DNA of 31,800 nt from CAYMTN01 sp964393335. Lineage in GTDB: Bacteria > Chloroflexota > Anaerolineae > Aggregatilineales > Aggregatilineaceae. The translations under genes were made by a program, and so were the position numbers. Location: the NCBI GenBank assembly GCA_964393335.1, contig CAYMTN010000038.1, positions 1 to 31,800 of the forward strand. Reading direction: 5' to 3'. The notes beneath the pieces are model-generated. The model ran no database searches. It saw only the letters and a list, made by a program, of their open reading frames with translations, and was not told where the DNA came from. Positions 23,987 to 31,800 of this stretch are shown in pieces. The stretch's first letter is position 1; each line of letters starts with the position of its first letter.

Positions 23987-24883
23987 ATGAATACGCCACT
24001 ACCCGACGCCGTCCGTTTTGGTACGGTGGGCAGCCCCCAGTCAACGCCCAAACCGGGCACCCCGGCAGCCATTGAATACATCCGGCTGCTGGGCATGGAT
24101 CACCTGGAGATCGCCTGGGTGCAGAGCGTGCGCGTCTCTGACGAAACCTGCGCCGAGATCAAGGCTACCGCCGAAGCTCACACTGTCTCGCTCAGCATCC
24201 ACGCGCCCTATTATATCAATCTTAACAGCCAGACCGGCGAGTTGATGCGCAAGAGCGACGAACGGCTGCTGACCGCCGCCCGAAAAGGATACCTGGCTGG
24301 CGCGCGTGACATCGTCTTTCACCCCGGCTCGTACCACAACCAGCCCCCTGATGAAGTGTACGAACGAATGAAAGAGAAGTTGCTCGAAATCCGGGGCATC
24401 CTGGACGAGGAAGGTGTCGACGTGACGCTGCGACCGGAAACGATGGGCAAAACAGCCGTGTTTGGCACGCTGGAAGAAACGCTCCAACTCAGCCGGGACA
24501 TTCCCGGTGTGATGCCCTGCATCGATTTTGCGCACCTGCACGCGCGGTATGGCCAGTCGAACACCTATGCCGAATTCGCCGCCATCTTTGCAGCCGTCGA
24601 GGATATGCTTGGACGCGACGGGTTGCACCGCCTGCACGGACACTTGTCGGGAATCGCGTACGGGCCGCGCGGCGAAAAGAATCACCTGCCGCTCAACGAA
24701 GCCGACATCCGTTACCGCGACCTGCTGCAAGCGATGATCGATTACGACGTGCAGGGAACGGTGGCGGTCGAAGCCCCGGAGCCGTTCCACGTGGCGGATG
24801 CGCTGACCATTCAGGCCACGTACCGCCGCCTGTCCGCGCTGCGCGAGGATGAGAGTTCGGTTAAAAACGCCGATCAAACGTAG
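23987..24883 (+). CDS. endonuclease IV-like (AP endonuclease 2 family) TIM barrel protein
   Basis: 298 residues. Metal-ligand positions of Nfo can be traced: IHAPYYINL (His), FHPGSYHN (His), LRPETMGK (Glu), CIDFAHLHAR (Asp and His), HGHLSGIAYG (His), EKNHLPLNEAD (His) and AVEAPEP (Glu). In E. coli Nfo the penultimate block is D-R-H; here it is K-N-H, preceded by Glu, as in the archaeal-type branch of the family. It probably cleaves abasic DNA, or is a related TIM-barrel isomerase. The ATG at 23987 follows GAAAGG (23968-23973) by about 13 bases. It is a single gene, divergent from the M50 homologue. Confidence 0.85.
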   Translation: MNTPLPDAVRFGTVGSPQSTPKPGTPAAIEYIRLLGMDHLEIAWVQSVRVSDETCAEIKATAEAHTVSLSIHAPYYINLNSQTGELMRKSDERLLTAARKGYLAGARDIVFHPGSYHNQPPDEVYERMKEKLLEIRGILDEEGVDVTLRPETMGKTAVFGTLEETLQLSRDIPGVMPCIDFAHLHARYGQSNTYAEFAAIFAAVEDMLGRDGLHRLHGHLSGIAYGPRGEKNHLPLNEADIRYRDLLQAMIDYDVQGTVAVEAPEPFHVADALTIQATYRRLSALREDESSVKNADQT

Positions 24884-24892
24884 GCTAAGCGT

Positions 24893-24921
24893 TTGGTCAT
24901 CACCTGCAGGAGCGGTATTAT
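24893..24921 (+). promoter_or_regulatory. promoter for FGE-fold surface protein gene
   Basis: TTGGTC (24893-24898) and TATTAT (24916-24921) are separated by exactly 17 bases. It lies 63 bases before the ATG at 24985. Confidence 0.5.
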
Positions 24922-24984
24922 TAGCGATTATCTGCGGTCCCAGCCAGGTGACCCAGACAATTACGAGTAAGGAGATTAGCCTTG

Positions 24985-26544
24985 ATGAGAGACAACTACG
25001 GTAGCCTGCGCCGCCGCACGCGAGACTCAAGCTGGCAATGGCTGCTCATGGGCTCGATCCTCGGACTGGGCTTTGCGATGGTCCTATGTGTTGGCGCATA
25101 CGCGCTGGGTGCGATCAGCTTCCCGATTCTGGAAGGCGATACGTCAACGCCCGGAGGTGCCAGGGTGGAGATCGTGCCTAACGAAACCGAGATCGCCCTT
25201 CAAGCCATGATCGCGCAGCAAACGCTCGCCGCCGCGCAGCAGGTCCTGGGAACGCCCCCAACTGCCGTCGAAACCACTGACGCCGCCGCGCCACCGGGCA
25301 CCACCGAAGAACCGGCATCCCCGGACGTCGCCGCGCCAACCACCCCGACACCCTCCCCCCTGCCAGGCAGTACAACCAACACCGGAGCAGCGCAGCCCAC
25401 TGCCGATACCCGGACCGCTGACAGCGTGGCTGCGGCCCAACCGACCGAAACACAGGCCGCCGCCCAGGGTACGCCAGTCGTCGGGACGCCACCCGTCGAA
25501 CAACAAACCGAGGCAATCGGCTTGCCCGGTCCGCCGGCCATCCCGCCCAGGCTTGATGCGCTGAAGACGGATCTGGCACGCATCACCGGCGGCACCTACA
25601 TGATGGGCACCACGCTCGAAGAGGCTAACGCCGCGCTCGACGAATGCGCGTTATATGGCAAGTCATGTGAAGGCCGCCTCGAATGGGTCGAGGACTCCAC
25701 GCCGCCGCATCCGACGACGGTTGACAGCTTCGACATGGAAATATACGAAGTCAGCGTAATGCAGTATGTCGAATTCTTGAACTGGCTGGGGCCGGATAGT
25801 CATAAAAACCGGTGCCAGGGCCAACCGTGCGCCTTGACGACCCAGGAACAGGAGAACAGCTACATCGTATACGATGGCACCACCTATTCGGTGCGCAACC
25901 CCGACTTTTACAGCGAGCACCCGGTCACGTATGTGACATGGTGGGGTGCAGCCGCTTATTGTGAAACGTTGAACCGCCGCCTGCCCACCGAGGCGGAATG
26001 GGAACGTGCAGCACGCGGATCGCAGGACTACCTGTATCCCTGGGGCTTTACGTTCGATCCGCAGAAGGCCATGTCCTCGGTGTCAGAAAACGCCGGGACG
26101 GTGTCGGTATCCTCCTACCCGAACGGTACCAGCCCGTATGGCGTTTTTAACATGGCGGGTAATGTCTCAGAATGGGTTTACGACTGGTACCAGGCGGATT
26201 ATTACAAGCAGCAGGTCAACAACCCGCAGCCGAACCCGCGCGGCCCCGTTGCTGGCACCGAACGCGTGCTGCGCGGCGGCAGTTGGGATACTGCTCCCCT
26301 GTTCTTGCGCTCCGTGCATCGCTTGAGCGCCCCACCCGGCAGCCCGACCGCCTCCATCGGCTTCCGCTGCGTGGGCGACGTGACGAATGTCGTCCCGGCA
26401 GCGCCTGCCGCATCGGCTGGCAGTACCGATAGCACGACCGGCGAAACAGGCGCGGCTCCGACAATGGCCCCGGCACCGACTCTCGTGCCGCCGCCGACTC
26501 AAGCACCGCCCACCGGACCTACCGCGACCCTGGCCCCTGGCTAG
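24985..26544 (+). CDS. membrane-anchored FGE-sulfatase (SUMF1-fold) domain protein
   Basis: 519 residues. A signal-anchor helix at about 19-44 (LLMGSILGLGFAMVLCVGAY) is followed by an Ala/Thr/Pro-rich linker (about 65-190), the SUMF1/FGE domain (about 195-465), and a Thr/Pro tail. Domain landmarks are ITGGTYMMGTTLEEA, YEVSVMQYVEFLNWLG, TWWGAAAYCETLNRRLPTE, EAEWERAARG, FNMAGNVSEWVYDWYQ and RVLRGGSWDTAPLFLRSVHR, then GFRCV. True formylglycine-generating enzymes have two catalytic cysteines in the block after GGS; this one has none there, so it is probably a non-oxidase member with a binding or lectin-like role outside the cell. The ATG at 24985 follows AAGGAG (24969-24974) by ten bases. Cys residues cluster at ECALYGKSCEGR and NRCQGQPC and may form disulfides. 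Confidence 0.85.
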   Translation: MRDNYGSLRRRTRDSSWQWLLMGSILGLGFAMVLCVGAYALGAISFPILEGDTSTPGGARVEIVPNETEIALQAMIAQQTLAAAQQVLGTPPTAVETTDAAAPPGTTEEPASPDVAAPTTPTPSPLPGSTTNTGAAQPTADTRTADSVAAAQPTETQAAAQGTPVVGTPPVEQQTEAIGLPGPPAIPPRLDALKTDLARITGGTYMMGTTLEEANAALDECALYGKSCEGRLEWVEDSTPPHPTTVDSFDMEIYEVSVMQYVEFLNWLGPDSHKNRCQGQPCALTTQEQENSYIVYDGTTYSVRNPDFYSEHPVTYVTWWGAAAYCETLNRRLPTEAEWERAARGSQDYLYPWGFTFDPQKAMSSVSENAGTVSVSSYPNGTSPYGVFNMAGNVSEWVYDWYQADYYKQQVNNPQPNPRGPVAGTERVLRGGSWDTAPLFLRSVHRLSAPPGSPTASIGFRCVGDVTNVVPAAPAASAGSTDSTTGETGAAPTMAPAPTLVPPPTQAPPTGPTATLAPG

Positions 26545-26569
26545 ACCGTATGAATTGTCGAAAATAACT

Positions 26570-26610
26570 CAAGGCCCCATGTGAAATCCGGGGCCTTGGT
26601 GCTTTTTTTT
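26570..26610 (+). terminator. rho-independent terminator
   Basis: CAAGGCCCC (26570-26578) pairs perfectly with GGGGCCTTG (26590-26598), followed by GTGC and an eight-T run (26603-26610). It ends the FGE-fold gene. Confidence 0.88.
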
Positions 26611-26624
26611 CCCCTGCCATGCGT

Positions 26625-26630
26625 TATAAT
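26625..26630 (+). promoter_or_regulatory. -10 element for rpiB-tal-pgi operon
   Basis: A perfect TATAAT stands 15 bases after the preceding terminator's T run and 42 bases before the rpiB ATG. No good -35 lies 16-18 bases upstream, where the T run falls. Confidence 0.45.
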
Positions 26631-26672
26631 CGGGCCGCGCGGCAGACCACATTACCAGAGGCAACCAGATAC

Positions 26673-27140
26673 ATGAACTTGGCAATCGGCGCGGATCATG
26701 CAGGCTTTCCGCTCAAATCATATTTGGCAGATTATTTGCGTAGTCAGGGACACGCCGTGATTGATGTCGGAACCGACAACCCCGACCAGTCCGTCGATTA
26801 TCCCGACTTTGCCCAGGCTGTGGGCCAACACGTGCTGGACGGCAGTGCCGAACGTGGCATTATCGTGTGCGGCAGCGGCGTGGGAGCCAGCATTGCCGCC
26901 AACAAAATGACCGGCATCTACGCGGCGATGTGCCACGACACGTATTCCGCGCACCAGGGCGTCGAGCATGATAACATGAATGTTCTGTGCCTGGGCAGCC
27001 GGATCATCGGCAGCGCCGTCGCACAAGAGTTGGTCGATGCTTTTGTCAGCGCCCGGTTTGAAGCAAACCAGACACGGCATGTCCGGCGGCATAACAAAGT
27101 CCGTGCCATCGAGGCCGCCGCCCAAAACAGCCGATCTTAA
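26673..27140 (+). CDS. rpiB: ribose-5-phosphate isomerase B
   Basis: Interconverts ribose 5-phosphate and ribulose 5-phosphate in the pentose phosphate pathway. At 155 residues it is the standard length. GADHAGFPLK (D8, H9), VDYPDFA and IIVCGSGVGASIAANK with the catalytic Cys66 are present, followed by HDTYSAHQGVEHDNMNVL and LGSRIIG. The ATG at 26673 follows AGAGG (26657-26661); the open frame upstream is not part of the family. The tal-pgi fusion follows 31 bases after the stop, so both probably share one transcript. Confidence 0.94.
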   Translation: MNLAIGADHAGFPLKSYLADYLRSQGHAVIDVGTDNPDQSVDYPDFAQAVGQHVLDGSAERGIIVCGSGVGASIAANKMTGIYAAMCHDTYSAHQGVEHDNMNVLCLGSRIIGSAVAQELVDAFVSARFEANQTRHVRRHNKVRAIEAAAQNSRS

Positions 27141-27171
27141 CAGGATTCTTCACTTTTTAGGAGGCTTTTGA

Positions 27172-30066
27172 ATGGCAGACAATCCCCTACTTGCAGTCCA
27201 GCAGTACGGGCAAAGCATCTGGATGGATTACATCAAGCGCAGCCTGATGACGTCCGGCAAACTCACGCAGCTTGTCAAGGATGGCATTGTGGGTATGACG
27301 TCAAACCCGACCATTTTCGCCAAAGCCATTGGCGATACGGAAGAATACGACGACGCCATCGCCGGTCTGCTCGATCTGGATGTCATGGCGATCTACGAAA
27401 CGCTTGCCATCAGCGATATCCGCGCGGCTGCCGACGTGCTGCGCCCGGTATATGACCGGACAGATGGCGAAGACGGGTACGTCAGCCTGGAAGTATCGCC
27501 GCTGCTGGCATACGATACCGACAAAACGCTTAGCGAGGCCAAGCGCTTGTTCAAGGCAGTAGACCGCCCGAATGTCATGATCAAAATTCCTGGCACACCC
27601 CAGGGACTGCCCGCGATTGAGGACGCCATCGCCGCCGGGATCAACGTCAATGTAACGCTGCTGTTTTCAGTCTCCAACTACATCGAAGTTGCCCAGCGGT
27701 ACGTCCGGGGGTTGGAGCGCCGCCTCGAGGCCGGCGATGATATATCGCATGTCGCGTCTGTGGCGAGCTTTTTCCTCAGCCGGATTGACACCGTCGTTGA
27801 CAACATCCTGGAAAACAACATCCGCGCCGGGCGGCTGCGCGGTGGTTTTGAGCGGGCGCAGGCCAACCGCGAATTAATTGGCAAGGCCGCTATCGCCAGC
27901 GCCAAGCTGGCCTACTGGCACTTCAAAGACATTTTTGAAGGCGAGCGGTTCGCGCGGCTGGCCGACTCCGGCGCACGCGTCCAGCGTCCCCTGTGGGCCA
28001 GCACCAGCACCAAGAACCCCAACTTTCCCGACACCTACTATGTCGATGCGTTGATTGGGCCGCACACGGTCAACACGCTGCCGCCACAAACCGTTGAGGC
28101 GTTTGAAGATCATGGCACCGCCGCGCCAACGCTCGAAGTGGACATGGACCAGGCGCGTGATGTTATGGCGCAACTGGCCGAGGTCGGCGTGCGCATGGAT
28201 AAGGTTGTGCAGCAGCTCCAGGGCGACGGCGTCGAATCGTTTGCCAACGATTTCCGGCGGTTGATCGAAGCCGTGGAAGGCAAACGCCAGGTGCTGCTGA
28301 CCGGCATTATGCCACGCCAGGCGACCAGCATGGCCGCCTACGACCACGGCGTCCGCGACTCGCTGGCCCAACTCGACAAAGACGGTGTTGTGCGCCGCAT
28401 TTGGGATAAAGACCCGTCCGTTTGGAAGGAAGAAAGCACCCACCAGCAGGTGATCAGCTCGCGCCTGGGCTGGCTGGACATCGTGAACGCCGAGGATGCT
28501 TTTTTTGAGCCGGTCTACGCGCTGCGGGATGAGGTCAGGGCGCGCGGCTACAGCCACGCCGTGCTGTTAGGGATGGGTGGCAGCAGCCTGGCCGCGGAAG
28601 TCATGCGGCAGAGCTTCGGCGTTCTGCCTGGCTTCCCGGATTTGATGGTGCTCGATACCACCGACCCGCAGGCCATCACGCTGGCGGCGGAGCAGTTCGA
28701 TCTGGACAACACGCTGTTTATTGTGTCGACCAAGTCAGGCACCACCGTCGAGACGCTCTCGTTGTACAAGCACTTCTACGGCCTCGTCTCAGCGAGACAC
28801 GGCGACAAAGCTGGCGAGCAGTTCTGCGCTATCACCGATGCCGGATCGCGGCTGGAAAAAATCGCCCGTGACAACGCATTTAGGTATCTGTTCCTGAATC
28901 CGGAAGACATCGGCGGGCGGTACAGCGTGCTAAGTTATTTCGGGCTGGTCCCCGCCGCGATCATGGGCTTCGACCTGGACAAACTACTCGCCAGCGCCCG
29001 CCGCATGGCGACGGCTTGCGAGCGCAACGTACCCACCACGAGCAACCCGGCGGCCTGGTTGGGCGTCATGATGGGGCATCTGGCCGAACAGGGCCGGGAT
29101 AAGGTGTGCCTGGTGGCATCGCCTCAAATCGATAGTTTTGGGCTGTGGGCCGAACAATTGATCGCGGAGAGTACCGGTAAAGAAAACCTGGGGATTGTGC
29201 CTGTCGCCAACGTGATCCCCGAAGACCCGCGTGATTTTGACGATGACCGGTTCTTCGTCTATCTGCGCCTGGATGACGCCGAAGGGCACCTGGACAGCCA
29301 GATCGACGACATGAAAATCGCCGGGCACCCGGTCTTGACGTTGCACCTGGCCGACGCCTACGATCTGGGCGGCGAGTTCTTCCGCTGGGAGTTTGCGACT
29401 GCCGTCGCCGGGCACCTGCTGCGCATCAACCCCTTTGACCAGCCAAACGTACAGGAGAGCAAAGACAACACCAAGCGCCTGCTTGCAGTCTTCAAGGAAC
29501 AGGGCGAACTGCCTGAAGATCAACCGGTCCTGGAAGAAAATGGGCTGAAGCTGTATGCCGACCGCCGTACGGCTGAAACCTTGCGCCACGTTGGAGAGCA
29601 GCGCCGCTTTGACTACGGCGACCTGATTAACCTGCTGCTGGCCCACATGAGCCTCGCACGATCGGGCGATTACATCGCCTTGATGGCGTATCTGGCCCCT
29701 ACCGAGCGGCACAACGAGCTTCTTGAAAACATCCGGCAAGAATTACGTCACGCCACCACCCGCGCGGTAACGCTGGGCTACGGGCCGCGTTTCTTACATT
29801 CAACCGGCCAGCTTCACAAGGGTGGCCCCAACAACGGCGTATTCATCCAGATCACGGTGGATAACTACGAAGAAATCCCGATCCCCGGCGAGCCGTATGA
29901 TTTCATGCTGCTCAAGCGTGCTCAGGCACAGGGCGATCTGGAAGCACTCCAGGCTAAGAACCGGCGTGTGGTACGTTTCCACCTGCCCGAAGGCAGCGTG
30001 TCTGCCGGCCTGGACCGCGTGCTGGGGGCGATCAAAATGGCGGCAGCCAAAAAACGCGGCTGGTAA
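27172..30066 (+). CDS. bifunctional transaldolase/glucose-6-phosphate isomerase
   Basis: 964-residue fusion of two cytoplasmic sugar-phosphate enzymes. The transaldolase part (about 1-370) has GMTSNPTIFAKAIG, the Schiff-base Lys (about 138) in MIKIPGTPQGLPA, and a WASTSTKNPNF block. The isomerase part (about 390-964) has LGMGGSSLAAEV (about 465-476) and VSTKSGTTVETLS (about 517-529), the sugar-phosphate-binding SIS motifs, and a conserved C-terminal GRRF-type helix region near GGPNNGVFIQIT. The ATG at 27172 follows AGGAGG (27159-27164) by seven bases. Joined to rpiB it links pentose phosphate and glycolytic pools. It ends at a strong terminator. Such fusions are known in other bacteria, so the arrangement is not new. 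Confidence 0.95.
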   Translation: MADNPLLAVQQYGQSIWMDYIKRSLMTSGKLTQLVKDGIVGMTSNPTIFAKAIGDTEEYDDAIAGLLDLDVMAIYETLAISDIRAAADVLRPVYDRTDGEDGYVSLEVSPLLAYDTDKTLSEAKRLFKAVDRPNVMIKIPGTPQGLPAIEDAIAAGINVNVTLLFSVSNYIEVAQRYVRGLERRLEAGDDISHVASVASFFLSRIDTVVDNILENNIRAGRLRGGFERAQANRELIGKAAIASAKLAYWHFKDIFEGERFARLADSGARVQRPLWASTSTKNPNFPDTYYVDALIGPHTVNTLPPQTVEAFEDHGTAAPTLEVDMDQARDVMAQLAEVGVRMDKVVQQLQGDGVESFANDFRRLIEAVEGKRQVLLTGIMPRQATSMAAYDHGVRDSLAQLDKDGVVRRIWDKDPSVWKEESTHQQVISSRLGWLDIVNAEDAFFEPVYALRDEVRARGYSHAVLLGMGGSSLAAEVMRQSFGVLPGFPDLMVLDTTDPQAITLAAEQFDLDNTLFIVSTKSGTTVETLSLYKHFYGLVSARHGDKAGEQFCAITDAGSRLEKIARDNAFRYLFLNPEDIGGRYSVLSYFGLVPAAIMGFDLDKLLASARRMATACERNVPTTSNPAAWLGVMMGHLAEQGRDKVCLVASPQIDSFGLWAEQLIAESTGKENLGIVPVANVIPEDPRDFDDDRFFVYLRLDDAEGHLDSQIDDMKIAGHPVLTLHLADAYDLGGEFFRWEFATAVAGHLLRINPFDQPNVQESKDNTKRLLAVFKEQGELPEDQPVLEENGLKLYADRRTAETLRHVGEQRRFDYGDLINLLLAHMSLARSGDYIALMAYLAPTERHNELLENIRQELRHATTRAVTLGYGPRFLHSTGQLHKGGPNNGVFIQITVDNYEEIPIPGEPYDFMLLKRAQAQGDLEALQAKNRRVVRFHLPEGSVSAGLDRVLGAIKMAAAKKRGW

Positions 30067-30085
30067 ACCGTCACGCGATGCGCCA

Positions 30086-30120
30086 AACAAGCTGGGGACG
30101 AAATCCCCGGCTTGTTTTTT
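30086..30120 (+). terminator. rho-independent terminator after tal-pgi
   Basis: AACAAGCTGGGGA (30086-30098) pairs with TCCCCGGCTTGTT (30104-30116) over 13 base pairs with one G-U, loop CGAAA, followed by a T run to 30120. The converging kinase gene ends 15 bases further on. Confidence 0.9.
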
Positions 30121-30134
30121 GTCTGACAGCCGGG

Positions 30135-31511
30135 TTACGGTGCCCGGCTCGTGTTCGTTGGGGGAATCGTCGCCGGGCCGGTTGGCGTTGCCGTGAGCAG
30201 TGGCAGCGGCGTGATGCTATTGGCCGCCGGTGGATCAACCGCCTGTTGGACGGCCTGCCTGGTCGCCGTCAGCTTGAACACTGCCGTCGCGCTGTAATCC
30301 TCCGACACGGCGGTACTGGCCGGTGAATCGTTCATGACCACGTACAACCCACCCAGTCCAACGGCCAAAGCCAGCCCGACGACGAGCAGCGCCAGCGTTG
30401 CCCACCATGTCCACCATGACGGCAGATTAGGCGACGTCTTGCGCCGCCGGGAGACGACGAGCGGCCCGGAATACGAATGCGACGCGGGCGGCACGTATGG
30501 CGACATGAGCTGGATATCGGGCGAGCGCACATGCGGATCAGAGTGGGCTTGCGCCTGCGGTCCGGGCTGCCCAAGATACGCGCGCGACGTATCGAGTCGT
30601 CGTTGAGCAGCCCCGGCTTTGAGCGCTTCGTTCAGCGACGGTTCTGTCTGTATCATCGCTTCACTGCTGACCGGCGACGCAGGAGGCTGTTGCAGGGCGC
30701 TCTGCAGCGCTTCGGTCAGCATGGTTGCCGTCTGATAACGATTGAGACGGTTCTTCTCCAACACCTTGAACAAAACCTGCTCGACCGCGCGTGTCAGGCT
30801 TGGGTTGATTTTGCACGCTGACGGGGGGGATTCGGTGACGTGTTTTACAGCAACCGTATACGGCGTTTCACCCTCAAATGGACGGACGCCGGTCAACATC
30901 TCGAACAGCACGACGCCCAAGGCGTATACGTCGCTGCGCCCGTCCAGGTCGTGACCCTGGGCCTGCTCAGGCGACATGTACGACGGCGTGCCAACGACGC
31001 CGCTGGTCGTCAGCGGCTTCGGATTCGTCCCCAGGATGCGGGCGATCCCAAAATCGGTGATATACGCATCGCCGTTTGAATCCAACAGGATATTACTCGG
31101 CTTCAGGTCGCGGTGTAGGACCCCTTCGCGGTGGGCGTAGTCCAGCGCCGGGGCGATCTGCTGCAAAATCCCCAGGGCCTGATCCGGCGGAATCGCGCCC
31201 TTGTCCATGAGATCATCCACAGACCCACCGTCCATGTAACGCATCACGATAAAGGGGATGCCCTCGTGTTCGCCGTAATCATGGACCGGCACAATCGCCC
31301 GGTGCTCAAGGTGAGCGACAATGCTCGCCTCCTGTTTGAAGCGGTCTAACGAGGTGGTCTGGTTCAAAAACTGCGGCGGCAGCACTTTGATCGCCACATC
31401 CCGGTCCATCGAGATCTGGTGCGCGCGGTAGACGGTCGCCATGCCGCCCTGCCCCACTTCTTCGAGAATGTGGTAACCGCCGATTGTCGTACCAACCAGT
31501 TTGTCTGTCAT
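30135..31511 (-). CDS. PknB-type Ser/Thr protein kinase with extracellular tail
   Basis: 458 residues. The kinase domain at about 11-270 has the glycine loop VGQGGMATVYRA, VAIK (Lys42), HRDLKPSN (133-140, catalytic Asp135), DFG (153-155), and SYMSPEQAQG in the activation segment; all residues for activity are present. A low-complexity linker leads to one hydrophobic helix (about 370-393), then a 65-residue Thr/Pro/Ala-rich tail outside the cell. No PASTA repeat is visible. The ATG at 31511 is chosen because the kinase fold begins there; the frame is open 25 residues further but lacks a ribosome site. It probably phosphorylates cytoplasmic proteins in response to an outside signal. It is next to groEL on the same strand. 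Confidence 0.9.
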   Translation of the reverse strand: MTDKLVGTTIGGYHILEEVGQGGMATVYRAHQISMDRDVAIKVLPPQFLNQTTSLDRFKQEASIVAHLEHRAIVPVHDYGEHEGIPFIVMRYMDGGSVDDLMDKGAIPPDQALGILQQIAPALDYAHREGVLHRDLKPSNILLDSNGDAYITDFGIARILGTNPKPLTTSGVVGTPSYMSPEQAQGHDLDGRSDVYALGVVLFEMLTGVRPFEGETPYTVAVKHVTESPPSACKINPSLTRAVEQVLFKVLEKNRLNRYQTATMLTEALQSALQQPPASPVSSEAMIQTEPSLNEALKAGAAQRRLDTSRAYLGQPGPQAQAHSDPHVRSPDIQLMSPYVPPASHSYSGPLVVSRRRKTSPNLPSWWTWWATLALLVVGLALAVGLGGLYVVMNDSPASTAVSEDYSATAVFKLTATRQAVQQAVDPPAANSITPLPLLTATPTGPATIPPTNTSRAP

Positions 31512-31627
31512 GAATACGTTCTGTCCTGGCGCACTGCTGTTCCACGACGACCATAACCACCCTGTCCGCCTGCCAGTGTACACCATAACGCGGTTGATAG
31601 CACGAAAACAGTGTCGGACACAGCAAC

Positions 31628-31658
31628 AAAAAACGGCCCCCCTGTGCAGAGGAGCCGT
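31628..31658 (-). terminator. rho-independent terminator after groEL
   Basis: On the minus strand ACGGCTCCTC pairs with GGGGGGCCGT over ten positions with two G-U pairs (31658-31649 and 31642-31633), loop TGCACA, followed by a T run (31633-31628). It ends groEL, which stops 40 bases upstream on that strand. Confidence 0.85.
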
Positions 31659-31698
31659 TCATGTCAAGTTGGTCTAAACCAGCGGTGGTCGCCGGTTT

Positions 31699-31800
31699 AA
31701 TAATCGGGCATCGGCGGCATTGCCGGTCCCTTTTGTTCGGGGATGTCGGTGATCAGGGCTTCGGTGGTCAGGATCATGCCCGCGATGCTCGCAGCATTCT
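31699..31800 (-). CDS. groEL: chaperonin GroEL, C-terminal end (partial)
   Basis: Only the last 33 codons are in the window; the gene continues past 31800. The translation NAASIAGMILTTEALITDIP is the end of the GroEL equatorial domain, where the helix with AGM-LTTEALI is diagnostic. The C-terminal tail is GPAMPPMPDY rather than the Gly-Gly-Met repeats of the Escherichia protein. GroEL folds cytoplasmic proteins in an ATP-driven ring with GroES. The TAA stop (31701-31699) is followed by a strong terminator, so groEL ends its transcript here and the kinase gene beyond is separate. Confidence 0.95.

Noticed and set aside
24041..25030. 329-codon minus-strand frame over the endonuclease IV-like gene
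   Set aside because: It is antisense to a gene with clear family motifs and spans the promoter of the next gene; no independent support.
25250..25550. Repeat-rich look of the FGE-fold gene's linker as a tandem repeat array
   Set aside because: The bases encode an Ala/Thr/Pro-rich linker without a regular repeat unit.

Overview
The window reads as an ordinary chromosomal segment of a GC-rich bacterium. It is most likely a member of Chloroflexota, of the Anaerolineae/Aggregatilinea kind. This is inferred from the gene set: a transaldolase/glucose-6-phosphate isomerase fusion beside RpiB, several GT39-like membrane proteins with beta-rich C-terminal tails, a membrane-anchored formylglycine-generating-enzyme-like protein with Thr/Pro linkers, a DUF3068 protein, a DUF4870 protein, and a GroEL ending in PPMPDY. 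No database search was possible, so the placement is provisional. I see no transposase, integrase, CRISPR array, tRNA, rRNA, toxin-antitoxin pair or defence island. Coding density is high and no gene-free stretch exceeds about 240 bases.

Layout. 137-1198: DUF3068 membrane protein (+), ending at a hairpin shared with a leftward operon. 1248-5343 (-): a small two-helix membrane protein followed by two large GT-C-type membrane glycosyltransferases. 5532-6296 (+): DUF4870 membrane protein. 6470-8245 (+): aspartyl-tRNA synthetase. 8328-8753 (+): a lone protein resembling T4 gp19-type phage tail tubes. 8837-9262 (-): four-helix membrane protein. 9499-10538 (+): two proteins of unknown function. 10633-11364 (-): YfcE-like metallophosphoesterase. 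11535-13975 (+): tsaE-tsaB-rimI-type 4 uracil-DNA glycosylase, an operon driven by a near-consensus promoter. 14120-19895 (+): WecA-like glycan initiator, two GT4 glycosyltransferases and an 803-residue GT-C protein, mostly with overlapping stop/start codons. 19992-23024 (+): HAD hydrolase, membrane-anchored DsbA-like protein, M19 dipeptidase and a membrane protein. 23010-23915 (-): M50-type membrane protease homologue whose 3' end overlaps the preceding gene. 23987-24883 (+): endonuclease IV-like TIM barrel. 24985-26544 (+): FGE-fold surface protein. 26673-30066 (+): rpiB and the tal-pgi fusion. 30135-31511 (-): Ser/Thr protein kinase. 31699-31800 (-): the 3' end of groEL, cut by the window edge.

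How the parts work together. 14120-19895 looks like a pathway for an undecaprenyl-linked surface glycan: WecA loads the first sugar phosphate, the GT4 enzymes extend it, and the GT-C protein acts on lipid-linked sugar outside the membrane. The two GT-C proteins at 1248-5100 may belong to the same surface chemistry. 11535-13975 couples t6A tRNA modification and protein acetylation with uracil repair. 26673-30066 covers three steps of the non-oxidative pentose phosphate/glycolysis junction. Terminators are strong and clear at seven places. Recurrent TGnTATACT-type -10 elements mark several transcription starts.

There is no convincing new multi-gene system here. The points best worth a second look are the orphan gp19-like tube gene, the QLSLF clamp-binding-like tail on the uracil-DNA glycosylase, the mixed discrimination residues in AspRS, the tal-pgi fusion, and the pair of unknown genes at 9499-10538.
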